Assembly: GCF_963666145.1 (NCBI RefSeq)
Contig: NZ_OY762614.1
Span: 3,152,501 to 3,216,500 of the forward strand
DNA: 64,000 nucleotides
Source: an uncultured Desulfobacter sp.
Lineage (GTDB): Bacteria > Desulfobacterota > Desulfobacteria > Desulfobacterales > Desulfobacteraceae
Direction: 5' to 3'
This document shows positions 1 to 8,969 of the stretch, piece by piece. The notes under the pieces were generated by a model. That model saw only the letters and a program-made list of their open reading frames with translations, searched no databases and was not told where the DNA came from. The translations under genes were made by a program, and so were the position numbers. Numbering within the stretch: position 1 is the stretch's first letter; each line of letters opens with the position of its first letter.

Positions 1-186
1 CCGTTTAACTGGTTCGACCGCCCGCCCGGGGTCAACCGCATCGTGGGCATCCCCTGGACAGCCCATGTGCTTTATCCAAAAATTTTTCCGGAAAACTGGG
101 TCGAAACAAAGGTGAAGACCTTTTTCTCCCTGTTTTACCACTATGACCTAAGCGAAGCGGAACTCCTTTCGCTGGTGAGACGTTGA
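1..186 (+). CDS. Metal-chelate ABC transporter substrate-binding protein, C-terminal end (partial)
   Basis: The window opens inside this gene; the last 61 codons are readable and end in TGA at 184-186. The tail contains GVNRIVGIPWTAHVLYP, the last-lobe pattern of class III periplasmic binding proteins for ferric siderophores, haem or cobalamin (FepB/BtuF type), in which a late Trp/Leu-rich helix packs against the ligand cleft. The TonB-dependent receptor gene follows within about 40 bases on the same strand, so this was probably the periplasmic partner of that receptor. A similar ending (WILGLMFMANVLHPEIF) occurs in the radical SAM fusion two genes downstream, so the two proteins share this fold. 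The ligand cannot be read from the fragment. Confidence 0.7.
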   Translation, partial: PFNWFDRPPGVNRIVGIPWTAHVLYPKIFPENWVETKVKTFFSLFYHYDLSEAELLSLVRR

Positions 187-226
187 AATGGCAGCTTTGT
201 TGTCAAAAGAAAATGAAGGAAGAGAG

Positions 227-2344
227 ATGAGAAGATGGATGAATTGTAACGAAATAAAACCAAAAAGAAATATTTTTCTTGGGGTCTGTTTGGTGGTCGC
301 CCTGATTTTAAACACACCCTATGCAATGGGAGCTGAAACCGGAGACGAAGAGTCCCAAACAGACGTTCAGGAATTAGAACCGCTCACGGTGACAGGGTCA
401 AAACGGTCAACCCGGCCGGATCTCCAACCCGACAGTTTGACCAATCCCTACCGGACCGAAGCCAGTACCGAGTTTGCCACTGAGGTGTTCACCCGGGAGG
501 ATATTAAAAATTTTAAACCCAAGGACTTGAATGACCTCATTGACAAGGCCGCAGGGATCGATATCACATACCAGGGCCGAAAGAGTCCATATTTTATCCG
601 ACAGCGGGGCGGCGGAAGTTTCACCTACATCATTGACGGTGCCGTGCTGCCCCCATCGGTCAACCGGATTCTTTACAAGTTTCCGGTGGCGTCCATTGAA
701 GAGTTGAAAGTCGTCAGAGGCGCCACCTCTCTCACCCTGGGGCCGACCATCCCCATTGGTGCATCCAGTTCGGGATCAGGGATCAACACCGGGTTTATCA
801 TTATCCGGACCCGGCAGCCGGAAAAAACCGAAGGCACCTTGCGCACCAGTGTTGAAAAGTCTGTGGGCGGACATCCGGTGGGCTATTCCGCAGACCTGTA
901 TGTCGGTACCCGCATGAAGAACGAAGCCGGCACCGAGGCATATGTCGGCGTCCTGGGTTCTAAAATGGACCGGTCAAGCCAGGATACCTGGTTCGACGGC
1001 CAGGAGTCCTATGGGGGGATGGCCAATGCCGGATTCTCGGCAGGAAAATTCAACCTCAACATGATGGTGTACCAGGACACAGGACGGTTCGAGATGCAGC
1101 GCGGTGTCCTGGAGGATGGAAGCCTGGATGACGCCAAGTGGTACTACGACCCCCTGAAAGTCAGGGTATTGTCAACGGACGGGAGCCTGAAATGGACTTC
1201 AAATCAAGTAACGCTTTTTAACGTATTCAAAACCGATTATGAGCAGAATGAACATAACGGATACTTTGATTCCACAAGCGTTACGGAGAAAGAAGAGTAC
1301 ACCGAGGAGACATCCGGATTCGGCCTGCGTCACAATGCCCGGTTCGGCGGCACCCTGGTTCAGGCCGGAATTCAGATGTCCAGCAGCACGGGATATGGCC
1401 CCAATCTCAGCAAGGGCTACAACCGGTATGACACAACGGTCACAGGTTTTTCCGCCTCGGTGGAGCAGTCTCTTTTCAATAATAACCTGATCCTGGATCT
1501 TGGCGGCCGCTGGGATGAAAAACATATCGACAATTCCAGTGCGGCCAGGAGTGAAAGTTTGGCCAATGATGATGCCAACAATGATGTGGATATGGCCCCG
1601 GCAAAAGTGGTTGCCTTTGGTGCTCATTGGAAGATGACAGACCGGGTGACATTGGACGGCCGGTATTTTTACGGGGATCAGGGCACATCCGGTGATTTTG
1701 ACATGCGGCTGGAAGACGATGCAACGCCCCATGCAGAAAAACAGGAACGCATTGAAATCGGCCTGGGCGTAAAGATTGTTTCCTTTTTTAACCCGACCCT
1801 TACCTGGTTTCGCGTTGATACGGAAAATGAAAAAAGCGCCACATCCGACACCTATGAAACGGATACCGGCACCTATTATTATTACACCGAGTCCGACACA
1901 CTGCGGCAGGGAATAGAGTTGGCGGTTCAGGGAACGATTTGTCAAAATACTTTTTATAAAGCCAGCTGGACCTACATGCTTAAAAACGAGAGCACCAGCG
2001 ACGGCGTTACAACCGATGAAATCGGTCTCTATTCACCTGAGAATATTTTCGGATTGACCCTGACACACCACTGGAACGCTTACCGCTTCAATCTGTCCGT
2101 CAAGCAGGTGGATGAATGGACCAGTACCCGCAGTGCCAGGAGCGACGTAACAACCGGCGGGCTGGGCGGATATACCCGGGTGGATGCCAATATTTCCCGG
2201 GATTTTATCTTGCGCAATATGCTCATGAACGTGGCGATTTTTGGACGGAACCTGGGGGATGAAAACTATTCCACACGCTATGTGACAGGATATTACCCGG
2301 ACCGCGGCCGGACCCTTGGTATGGAAGTCTCTTTCTCTTTTTAA
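227..2344 (+). CDS. TonB-dependent outer membrane receptor
   Basis: A 705-residue receptor for energised import of a scarce ligand (siderophore, haem, corrinoid or similar) across the outer membrane. After a signal peptide ending near AMGA comes a short acidic stretch and a TonB-box-like LEPLTVTGSK, then a plug domain of about 130 residues with the usual FIRQRGGGSFTYIIDGAVLP and EELKVVRGATSL elements, then a beta-barrel rich in alternating aromatic strands, ending in MEVSFSF with a terminal Phe. The frame is open from ATG 188, but ATG 227 has AGGA six bases upstream and is preferred; ATG 239 is also possible. The gene lies in a row with a binding protein, a radical SAM fusion, a methyltransferase and a full ExbBD-TonB set. 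The ligand is not evident. Confidence 0.93.
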   Translation: MRRWMNCNEIKPKRNIFLGVCLVVALILNTPYAMGAETGDEESQTDVQELEPLTVTGSKRSTRPDLQPDSLTNPYRTEASTEFATEVFTREDIKNFKPKDLNDLIDKAAGIDITYQGRKSPYFIRQRGGGSFTYIIDGAVLPPSVNRILYKFPVASIEELKVVRGATSLTLGPTIPIGASSSGSGINTGFIIIRTRQPEKTEGTLRTSVEKSVGGHPVGYSADLYVGTRMKNEAGTEAYVGVLGSKMDRSSQDTWFDGQESYGGMANAGFSAGKFNLNMMVYQDTGRFEMQRGVLEDGSLDDAKWYYDPLKVRVLSTDGSLKWTSNQVTLFNVFKTDYEQNEHNGYFDSTSVTEKEEYTEETSGFGLRHNARFGGTLVQAGIQMSSSTGYGPNLSKGYNRYDTTVTGFSASVEQSLFNNNLILDLGGRWDEKHIDNSSAARSESLANDDANNDVDMAPAKVVAFGAHWKMTDRVTLDGRYFYGDQGTSGDFDMRLEDDATPHAEKQERIEIGLGVKIVSFFNPTLTWFRVDTENEKSATSDTYETDTGTYYYYTESDTLRQGIELAVQGTICQNTFYKASWTYMLKNESTSDGVTTDEIGLYSPENIFGLTLTHHWNAYRFNLSVKQVDEWTSTRSARSDVTTGGLGGYTRVDANISRDFILRNMLMNVAIFGRNLGDENYSTRYVTGYYPDRGRTLGMEVSFSF

Positions 2345-2355
2345 GGAAAATTATC

Positions 2356-4146
2356 ATGGCAAATTTAACGTGTCATATCTGCGAACAGGGCTGCGTTCTT
2401 GCCGAAGGAAAAACCGGCGTATGCGGCATGTACGAACAAAAAAACGGGCGCATTGAAGAACGGTTCGCCGACCAGTACCTGGTTGCCTGCCCCATCTCCA
2501 TTGAAACCATGCCCATTCTGCACTATTTCCCCGGGGGAAAGTTCCTCCAGATCAGCACCACCGGCTGCAATTTCAATTGCCCGGGCTGTATTTCCACCAC
2601 CATTGTCCGGGAAATGCCCCGGGAGAGCCGGGTGTTTCAAACCCTGACACCGGAACAGATCGTTGAAAAAGCGATCCAGGAAGGTTGCATGGGCATTGCG
2701 TTTTTAATGAATGATCCTTTGGCCTCTTTTCCGACATTTCTGCGTGTGGCAAAATTGGCGCGGGCCAAAGGGCTTCAGGTAGGCTGTTCTTCAAATACCT
2801 ATTTTACTGAAACGTCTCTGGTCCAGATCACACCGTATCTGAATTTCATTAACGTCGGCATGAAAGGGTTTTTGGATAACGCCTATTATCGGTGTGGGGC
2901 CTCATCCGGGATTGCGCCGGTTTTGCGCAACATCCGGACTCTGGTCGCTTCCGGTGTCCATGTTGAGATCTCGGCCATCCTGATGAAAGACAATGAAGAA
3001 GAACTCGCAGATCTGGCCATGTTTATTGCACAGATCTCCCCAACCATCCCGTTTCAGGTGATGCGGTTTATTCCCTTTGAAAATGCGGACATCTCCCAGG
3101 AACCCACGGTATGTGAGGCCGAAGAGTTCTGCAGAACGCTTCGAAAAATACTGCCCTTTGTCTACCTGTTCAATACCCCGGGCACCGAACTGCTTCATAC
3201 CACCTGCCCCAAATGCAACCTGACGGTTTACAGGCGCAATTTTTACGGTCCCATGGGCGCAAAACCCTATGGGGTGCTCCCGGCATCCGAGAACGATGGT
3301 AAATGCCCCCAATGCCGGTGTGATCTGAACATGATCGGGGCATCCTCGGATTCCGCCTTTCAGGAAGGTGACTTTGAAGGGGGATATCCGTTTACCCGTG
3401 CCCTGGAAATTGTGGAAGCCATGCTGATTGCCATGGGTGTGCGTGACAAAAGAAAATTGGCAAAGGCCTGGGAGTCGCTTCTTGAAAAGGGGGGCTTAAA
3501 AAAACTGCACCATGGGATTCAAACCCCCCGGACCTATATTGAAACAGTTCGGCGTTTCGGTAAAATTGCCGATGCATCTGAATCCGCAGAAGATCTGGCC
3601 GGATTTCTGGAAGAAAAACTGGCATACATCAACGCCGGTGTCTCAATGGCGACCCATTTGCCGCGTGTCTACTATACCATGGCAAAGCCGCTTTTTTACA
3701 TTAATCACGAAAGATTGGAAAACCAGTTGGTGGAAACGGCCGGGGGGATCAGTGTGAACAAATCCATGGATTCAGTCGGGCGGCCCGGCCGGAATTTTAC
3801 AAAGGAGCGATTGGTCGCGCTCAATCCGGATGTCATTTTCATTTCGGCGTTTATTTCCAACTCTGTGACCGATTTTTGCGAAGAGTGCCTGCAATTGGAC
3901 ATTCAGGTCAATGCGGTGAAAAAAGAACAGATTTATACGCCCCCTTCACCGGGGTGGGATTTCGGTAGTCCCCGTTGGATCCTGGGATTGATGTTCATGG
4001 CCAATGTGCTGCACCCGGAAATATTTAATTTTAATGTCATGGAAGAGGCGAAACGCTTTTACCGAAGATTTTATCAAATGGATTTTTCTCTGCCCCATGT
4101 CAACCGGTCGTTCAGCAAGCCGGACAGGGAATGGCAGTGGGCATAA
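2356..4146 (+). CDS. Radical SAM protein fused to a C-terminal periplasmic-binding-protein-like domain
   Basis: A 596-residue protein of unusual composition. The N-terminal part resembles glycyl-radical-activase/AmmeMemoRadiSam-type enzymes: Cys6, Cys9, Cys13 and Cys23 form a small metal knuckle, and GCNFNCPGC supplies the radical SAM cluster ligands Cys71, Cys75 and Cys78. A second Cys pair set (C284, C287, C317, C320) resembles the zinc or auxiliary-cluster ribbon of that family. From about residue 420 the sequence changes to a BtuF/FepB-like fold: PLFYINHERLENQLVETAGG, then ERLVALNPDVIFIS, then the closing WILGLMFMANVLHP. No signal peptide is visible, so the binding domain should be cytoplasmic. 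The gene starts 11 bases after the receptor and is followed by a methyltransferase. A role in sensing or modifying an imported metal complex is inference. Confidence 0.82.
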   Translation: MANLTCHICEQGCVLAEGKTGVCGMYEQKNGRIEERFADQYLVACPISIETMPILHYFPGGKFLQISTTGCNFNCPGCISTTIVREMPRESRVFQTLTPEQIVEKAIQEGCMGIAFLMNDPLASFPTFLRVAKLARAKGLQVGCSSNTYFTETSLVQITPYLNFINVGMKGFLDNAYYRCGASSGIAPVLRNIRTLVASGVHVEISAILMKDNEEELADLAMFIAQISPTIPFQVMRFIPFENADISQEPTVCEAEEFCRTLRKILPFVYLFNTPGTELLHTTCPKCNLTVYRRNFYGPMGAKPYGVLPASENDGKCPQCRCDLNMIGASSDSAFQEGDFEGGYPFTRALEIVEAMLIAMGVRDKRKLAKAWESLLEKGGLKKLHHGIQTPRTYIETVRRFGKIADASESAEDLAGFLEEKLAYINAGVSMATHLPRVYYTMAKPLFYINHERLENQLVETAGGISVNKSMDSVGRPGRNFTKERLVALNPDVIFISAFISNSVTDFCEECLQLDIQVNAVKKEQIYTPPSPGWDFGSPRWILGLMFMANVLHPEIFNFNVMEEAKRFYRRFYQMDFSLPHVNRSFSKPDREWQWA

Positions 4147-4164
4147 CCATACAGGAGATAAAAA

Positions 4165-4794
4165 ATGGATGTTACAAAATATGACCGCTCAGCCAGGGGA
4201 AAGAATGCCCCTTTGTATGAATATTACGCAAAGAAAATAAAAGATGAAACCTGCATGGTGTCCGGCCGTTGCCTTGATGCCGGATGCGGCGGCGGGTATC
4301 TTGGCCTGGCCCTTGCCGGGATCACCGATCTTGAATTTACTTTTCTGGATATCTCGGCTGAAATGCTTGAAAAGGCCGATGCACATATCGTGGAAGACGG
4401 GCTTGAAACCCGGGCCAAAACCTTGAAGGCCGATGTTCACGAGATCCCTTTGCCGGACGGGTGCATGGATCTTGTGATCAGCCGCGGCTCCATTCCGTTC
4501 TGGAATGATCCGGGCAAGGCATTGTCGGAAATTTACCGGGTATTGGCCCCCAATGGAAAAGCCTTTGTGGGCGGCGGCCGGGGCACCCCTGAAATGCGCG
4601 AACAGTTTGAACGGAACATGAAAAAGGACGGGGGGCGCGGCCCGGGTGGCAAAAGACGACAGCCCGGCGGTCCGGACGATCCCTGGCAGATATTGAAACG
4701 CCGTGATTTTAATCAAATTCTAAAGGACGTGGGAATTCCCCGCTTCTCTGCGCCCATAGAGTCGGATGGCCGGTGGATACGGCTTTGGAAATAA
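4165..4794 (+). CDS. Class I SAM-dependent methyltransferase
   Basis: A 209-residue Rossmann-fold methyltransferase of the Methyltransf_11/25 kind. Motif I is GRCLDAGCGGGYLGLALA (about residues 33-50). The acidic motif II is LEFTFLDISAEML. The post-II motif is DVHEIPLPDGCMDLVISRGSIPFW, followed by a YRVLAPNGKAFVGGG strand. The start has AGGAGAT upstream, and the gap to the radical SAM gene is 18 bases. The length matches small-molecule methyltransferases. The acceptor is not recognisable. Its place between the radical SAM fusion and the TonB energising genes suggests that it acts on the imported ligand or on a metallophore. Confidence 0.88.
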   Translation: MDVTKYDRSARGKNAPLYEYYAKKIKDETCMVSGRCLDAGCGGGYLGLALAGITDLEFTFLDISAEMLEKADAHIVEDGLETRAKTLKADVHEIPLPDGCMDLVISRGSIPFWNDPGKALSEIYRVLAPNGKAFVGGGRGTPEMREQFERNMKKDGGRGPGGKRRQPGGPDDPWQILKRRDFNQILKDVGIPRFSAPIESDGRWIRLWK

Positions 4795-4856
4795 GCAGAT
4801 ACCTGATATAAAAGAGTTATGGGATCGGGACTTCAAAATTGATGAAAGGAAATATA

Positions 4857-5687
4857 ATGGGATGTAAAACGCATCAGTCATCCAGGGATTATGGTTGCGC
4901 ATGGGCAAGGCGCGCGGTCATGTTCTGTCTGCTCATATTCCCGGCATGGTTTGGATCTGCAGCCCACGCCCAGGTATCCGTGCCAAAGGATATTGAAGCC
5001 CCGGTTGACAAGGCCGTGGATACCCGTCAGGCCACCCAGGCGACCCGGGAAAAATGGGATGCCCAACGTCAAAAGCTTGCGGAGGAATATGACCGCTTGA
5101 AAGCGGAAAATGAGCAGTTGGCCTTTGCCAATAAAAACTTGAGCCAACAGCTCGGGGAACTGGAAAAATCGACCCAGGATCTTGCCCGGGAAAAAGAGGA
5201 GACCCTGCGGATCAGAACTGAACTGGCCCCGTTTCTAAAAGAACAGCTTGAACGCCTGAAATCCCTTGTGGCCGCCGACGCCCCATTCTTATCCCGGGAA
5301 CGCAAGGATCGGCTGGCCCGGCTGGCCGTAATTCTGGATGACCCGGAGATCACCATTGCGGAGAAATACAGAAAAATGATGGAAGCCCTGTTTGTGGAGG
5401 CCGAATACGGCAACACGGTGGAGGTGTACCGGGAAAAAATTGTTGTGGACGGTACACAGGTTCTTGCTGACATTTTTCGCATGGGTCGGGTGGCCTTATT
5501 TTTTCTGGCCCTGGACCGTGAAAGCGCAGGGCTTTTTGACGTGGCAAACAACCAATGGCACACCTTGGACAAAACCCGGGTGCCGGCTGTTGAGGCAGTT
5601 GTGGAAATGGCGGGCAAGCACCGGCCCATGGAGGTGGTCACCATGCCCATCGGGGCCATTGCTCCGGAAAAGTGGGCGCAGCAATGA
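4857..5687 (+). CDS. DUF3450 family periplasmic protein of TonB2-type system
   Basis: A 276-residue protein with a signal peptide (VMFCLLIFPAWFGSAAHA) followed by a long coiled coil (about residues 50-120, many Glu/Lys/Leu heptads) and a globular C-terminal half with DPEITIAEKYRKMMEAL and the YREKIVVDGTQV strand typical of DUF3450. Members of this family stand first in TonB2-type operons, next to TtpC-like ExbB proteins, and are thought to work in the periplasm with that complex. An upstream TTG at 4839 keeps the frame open, but ATG 4857 has AAAGGA six bases before it and is preferred. The next gene starts inside this one, giving an ATGA overlap at 5684-5687. Confidence 0.85.
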   Translation: MGCKTHQSSRDYGCAWARRAVMFCLLIFPAWFGSAAHAQVSVPKDIEAPVDKAVDTRQATQATREKWDAQRQKLAEEYDRLKAENEQLAFANKNLSQQLGELEKSTQDLAREKEETLRIRTELAPFLKEQLERLKSLVAADAPFLSRERKDRLARLAVILDDPEITIAEKYRKMMEALFVEAEYGNTVEVYREKIVVDGTQVLADIFRMGRVALFFLALDRESAGLFDVANNQWHTLDKTRVPAVEAVVEMAGKHRPMEVVTMPIGAIAPEKWAQQ

Positions 5688-7267
5688 TACCGGTGAGATA
5701 CGTGACGACTTCTTTTTTGCTTTGCCTCATCCTGGCCACCACGGTTATCTGTGTCCCTGCGTCGAACGTCATGGCAGCAGATATGCGTAAATCCTATGCG
5801 GTCCTTGAACAAAAACGCCAGGAAATGGCTGATAAAGCCGCAAAAGAACTTGAGGCGGCCAAGGCCGAAGCCCGGGAAAATGCCTTGGCCATAAAACAGG
5901 ACAAAGATGCCTTGATTTCGGCCATTGCAGCATTGAAAGCCAAAAACAGCCGTCTTCAGACGAATAACGAGGGGCTTAAGGAAAAAATTGACGTCCTGGC
6001 CGACGAACAGGCTAAATTGCAGAGCACTCTTGAAGAGTCCAGAATGGTGAACAAGGAGCTGGCAGGTTTTGTTAAAACCTCTGCCAAGGACCTTAACAGC
6101 CTGTTGGTCCAAAGTCCCCAAAGCGCCTTTAACAAGGACCGGAACAGTTTTCTGAACGTCCTGGTCAACCAGGAGCGGTTCTGGTCCATGGATGATATCC
6201 GGCAGATGTCCGATAGCCTGTTTGACGAAATTCTGGCGTCGGGAGAGGTGGCTCTGCGCCAGGGCATGGTGGTGGACCGCCAGGGAAAAGACAGGACAGC
6301 ACAGATTTTGTCCATCGGCAATTTTACATCTTTTTATGTCCTCAAAGATGATGAAGGCCGGGAATCGGAAACAGGCTTTCTGCTCTATTCGGACCAAAGC
6401 AGCCGGTTCTTTGCCCTGTCCAAGCTGCCCTCAAAAAAAATCGTTGACCAGATTGATACCTATCTTGCCGGGCAAAGCGATTGTGTGCCTGTGGATATCT
6501 CTAAAGGCGGGGCGCTTCGGCGGTTTACCCATGAATTGAATCTGATGGATCAGGTACCCAAGGGCGGGCCGCTTGTCTGGCCCATCCTGACCATTCTCGG
6601 ACTTGCCGTTCTTATCCTGCTGGAGCGTGCGGTATTCTTTTGGCGTCACCAGATCCGGATTGCGCCGTTTATGGCAAAACTCGCCTCGCTGATGGAATCC
6701 GGAAACTTTCAGGCGTGCCAGGCGTTGATGGAGTCCAATAAGCAGGGCTTCATTCCCCAGGTTTTGCTCAAGGCCCTGTCTGCAAAGGATCAGACTCGCA
6801 CGGATATGGAGAATGTGCTCCAGGAGGCGATACTGGCCAAGATCCCCGTCATTGAACGGTTTTTGTCCACCCTGGGCATGCTGGCCGCCATTGCGCCGCT
6901 CATGGGGCTTTTGGGAACGGTGACAGGGATGATTAATACCTTCCATGTAATCACCTATTACGGGGCCGGGGACCCCAGGATGATGTCAGGCGGTATCTCC
7001 GAGGCCCTGGTCACCACCATGCTCGGATTGACTGTGGCCATTCCCATTATGCTGTTCCACACACTGTTGTCCCGGCGTGTGGAAACCCAGATCAGCACCA
7101 TTGAGGAAAAATCTGTGGCTTTGTTAATATGGTGTTCAAGGCAAGGAACGAATGCCGGGACACCGAGGCTTTCAACACAACAGACGGGAAAAAGGGTTAA
7201 GGAACGATCCGGATGGACGAGTTTTTTTACCAGATGGCTGCGTATATCCGTTCCGGCGGCGTGGTGA
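5684..7267 (+). CDS. TtpC-like MotA/TolQ/ExbB proton channel protein with periplasmic coiled coil
   Basis: A 527-residue protein. A signal peptide (SFLLCLILATTVICVPA) leads into a periplasmic coiled coil (about residues 35-130) and a globular segment. A transmembrane helix (VWPILTILGLAVLILLERAVFF) follows near residue 290, and then a complete TolQ/ExbB channel domain with LGMLAAIAPLMGLLGTVTGMINTF and GISEALVTTMLGLTVAIPIMLFH. This is the layout of TtpC, the extra ExbB-like partner of TonB2 systems. The chosen ATG overlaps the upstream stop codon (ATGA). The tail after residue 485 is hydrophilic and overlaps the next gene by 55 bases, more than the 4-base junctions nearby, so a small error or an extended tail is possible. 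Confidence 0.86.
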   Translation: MIPVRYVTTSFLLCLILATTVICVPASNVMAADMRKSYAVLEQKRQEMADKAAKELEAAKAEARENALAIKQDKDALISAIAALKAKNSRLQTNNEGLKEKIDVLADEQAKLQSTLEESRMVNKELAGFVKTSAKDLNSLLVQSPQSAFNKDRNSFLNVLVNQERFWSMDDIRQMSDSLFDEILASGEVALRQGMVVDRQGKDRTAQILSIGNFTSFYVLKDDEGRESETGFLLYSDQSSRFFALSKLPSKKIVDQIDTYLAGQSDCVPVDISKGGALRRFTHELNLMDQVPKGGPLVWPILTILGLAVLILLERAVFFWRHQIRIAPFMAKLASLMESGNFQACQALMESNKQGFIPQVLLKALSAKDQTRTDMENVLQEAILAKIPVIERFLSTLGMLAAIAPLMGLLGTVTGMINTFHVITYYGAGDPRMMSGGISEALVTTMLGLTVAIPIMLFHTLLSRRVETQISTIEEKSVALLIWCSRQGTNAGTPRLSTQQTGKRVKERSGWTSFFTRWLRISVPAAW

Positions 7268-7836
7268 TGGTGCCCATATTGTGCGTATCCATTGTGATGT
7301 GGGTATTGATCTTCAACCGCCTCTTTTTTTTGCGCCGCCTCTATGTGAAAAACATGCCCAGGGCCATGGCCGGGGAACTGGTCAAAAATAACCAGTGGCC
7401 CGAAAAGAGATATAAAGGCGCCAACGCCTTTTTGGTTCGCGAATTTTTAGCCCGGCGCAGCCCGGTGTATGACCCGGATCTGGATGAACATATTTTGGAT
7501 GAAACGGTTATGAATCTGACCGCCTCCCTGGACCAATACCTCTCCTTGATAGGCGTACTCTCTGCCGTGGCACCGCTCATGGGGCTTTTGGGTACGGTGG
7601 TGGGAATGATGGAGACCTTTGATGTGATCACCGTATTCGGCACGGGCAATGTCCGGGCCATGGCCTCGGGGATTTCCGTGGCCCTGGTGACCACCCAGAC
7701 CGGCCTGATGGTCTCCATACCCGGGCTCTACATGAGCGGGTGGCTGAACCGGCGGGCCTCAAATCTTAAACACCGCATCGCCTCTACCGCCATGTATCTT
7801 AAACCCTTTATTCACAACAGGAGTGTTTCATGCTGA
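7213..7836 (+). CDS. exbB: ExbB-like biopolymer transport protein
   Basis: A 207-residue short ExbB/TolQ protein with three predicted membrane helices: VVMVPILCVSIVMWVLIFNRLFFL near the N-terminus, LSLIGVLSAVAPLMGLLGTVVGMMETF, and ISVALVTTQTGLMVSIPGLYMSGWL. The conserved GLLGTVVGM core and the ALVTTQTGL helix that lines the proton path are intact. With ExbD and TonB downstream it should form the inner membrane motor that powers the TonB receptor. AAGGAA lies about 12 bases before the start. The gene overlaps exbD by 7 bases, so translation is probably coupled. Confidence 0.9.
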   Translation: MDEFFYQMAAYIRSGGVVMVPILCVSIVMWVLIFNRLFFLRRLYVKNMPRAMAGELVKNNQWPEKRYKGANAFLVREFLARRSPVYDPDLDEHILDETVMNLTASLDQYLSLIGVLSAVAPLMGLLGTVVGMMETFDVITVFGTGNVRAMASGISVALVTTQTGLMVSIPGLYMSGWLNRRASNLKHRIASTAMYLKPFIHNRSVSC

Positions 7837-8249
7837 ATATATCCGCATCCAGGCGGGCGGCGAAAAAGAGCCTTGAACTCAATATTGCGCCCCTGATCGA
7901 TATGGTGTTCATTCTTTTGATCTTTTTTCTGGTCACCACCTCCTTTGTCAAGGAGACCGGGGTGGATATCTCACGGCCCACGGCCAGTACGGCGGTGGCG
8001 AAAACCAAATCCACCATTCTCATCGGCATCACCCGGGACAATACCATTCACCTGGACCGCAGGGAAATTGATGTCCGGGCCGTGCGCTCGGGTGTTGAAC
8101 GGGCCATGGCTGAAAATCCGGAATCCTCGGTGGTCATCGTGGCGGACAAGGAGAGCAGAACCGGTCTTGTGATTTCGGTGATGGATGCCTGTAAACTGGC
8201 CGGGGCTGAAAACGTAGCCCTTGCCGCAAGCCTGCCCGAAGGTGGATAG
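7830..8249 (+). CDS. exbD: ExbD-like biopolymer transport protein
   Basis: A 139-residue ExbD/TolR protein. The short cytoplasmic N-terminus leads into the single transmembrane helix LNIAPLIDMVFILLIFFLVTTSFV, which carries the conserved Asp that takes part in proton translocation. A periplasmic domain follows (about residues 45-139) with the ESSVVIVADKES and GLVISVMDACKLAGAENVALA elements. It sits between exbB and tonB, overlapping the first and ending one base before the tonB start. It should work as the stator partner of ExbB in energising TonB. Confidence 0.92.
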   Translation: MLNISASRRAAKKSLELNIAPLIDMVFILLIFFLVTTSFVKETGVDISRPTASTAVAKTKSTILIGITRDNTIHLDRREIDVRAVRSGVERAMAENPESSVVIVADKESRTGLVISVMDACKLAGAENVALAASLPEGG

Positions 8250-8969
8250 ATGACCAGTTTCGCACAGCCGGCATATGGGGAAAAATCCCGCAGATTTCGT
8301 CCGGGTACGGTTTTAATCTGGATCACGGCCATTGTTCTGGCCCTGGGGCTTAATGTGTTTATTTTTGGAATTTTGCCGACCTTTATCCAACGGGTGCCCG
8401 ATGCACCGGATAACCAGGAAGTGATCCAGGCCATCCAGGTTGTCCGGATCAAACGCCCGGAGACGCCGCCGCACAAAAAGACGCCGCCCAAACCGCCTGA
8501 GCCGCCCAAGGAGGTGGTGTCAGCCACGAAAATTGTGCAGAAACAAATCCAAAGACCGGCGATTGCCAGGCCGAATCTGTCTGTGGACTTGAACCCCAAT
8601 CTGCCCCAATTGCCGAACAGCATTGCCCTGGGCCCGCTGTCAAATTTTTCCATGAAAGCAGACATTCCCCAGGGGCTGTTTTCGACCTCAGAACTGGATA
8701 TGCCCCTGCAGGCGCTGGTGCGGATGCCTGCGTCCTATCCCCTGCGGGCCCGCAGGCTCGGCATTGAGGGCTGGGTTAAAGTGGAATTCATTGTCACCAG
8801 TGAGGGCCGGGTGCGGGATATCAAGGTGGTGGCGGCCGAGCCCAAGGGGGTGTTTGAATCCAGTGTAATGCAATCCGTCTCCCAATACCGGTTCAAACCG
8901 GGAACCGTGGACGGCAGTGCCGTGGCGGTGCGTGTCATCACCACCATCCGGTTTAAGATGGAGGAGTAA
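8250..8969 (+). CDS. tonB: TonB family energy transducer
   Basis: A 239-residue TonB protein. The N-terminal membrane anchor (VLIWITAIVLALGLNVFIFGIL, about residues 19-40) is followed by a Pro/Lys-rich periplasm-spanning stretch (PPHKKTPPKPPEPPKE, about residues 70-90). The C-terminal TonB domain (about 150-239) has PASYPLRARRLGIEGWVKVEFIVTSEGRV and the closing VTTIRFKMEE. Its ATG follows directly on the exbD stop codon. It should span the periplasm and contact the TonB box of the receptor at the head of the locus. Confidence 0.93.
   Translation: MTSFAQPAYGEKSRRFRPGTVLIWITAIVLALGLNVFIFGILPTFIQRVPDAPDNQEVIQAIQVVRIKRPETPPHKKTPPKPPEPPKEVVSATKIVQKQIQRPAIARPNLSVDLNPNLPQLPNSIALGPLSNFSMKADIPQGLFSTSELDMPLQALVRMPASYPLRARRLGIEGWVKVEFIVTSEGRVRDIKVVAAEPKGVFESSVMQSVSQYRFKPGTVDGSAVAVRVITTIRFKMEE

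Noticed and set aside
1199..1945. 248-codon minus-strand frame opposite the TonB receptor gene
   Set aside because: Its translation is low in coding character and lies wholly inside a well-supported beta-barrel gene in the opposite direction.
5069..6397. 442-codon minus-strand frame across the DUF3450 and TtpC-like genes
   Set aside because: It spans two genuine operon genes with clear motifs; its residues (long Ser/Arg runs) are typical of antisense of coiled-coil codons.
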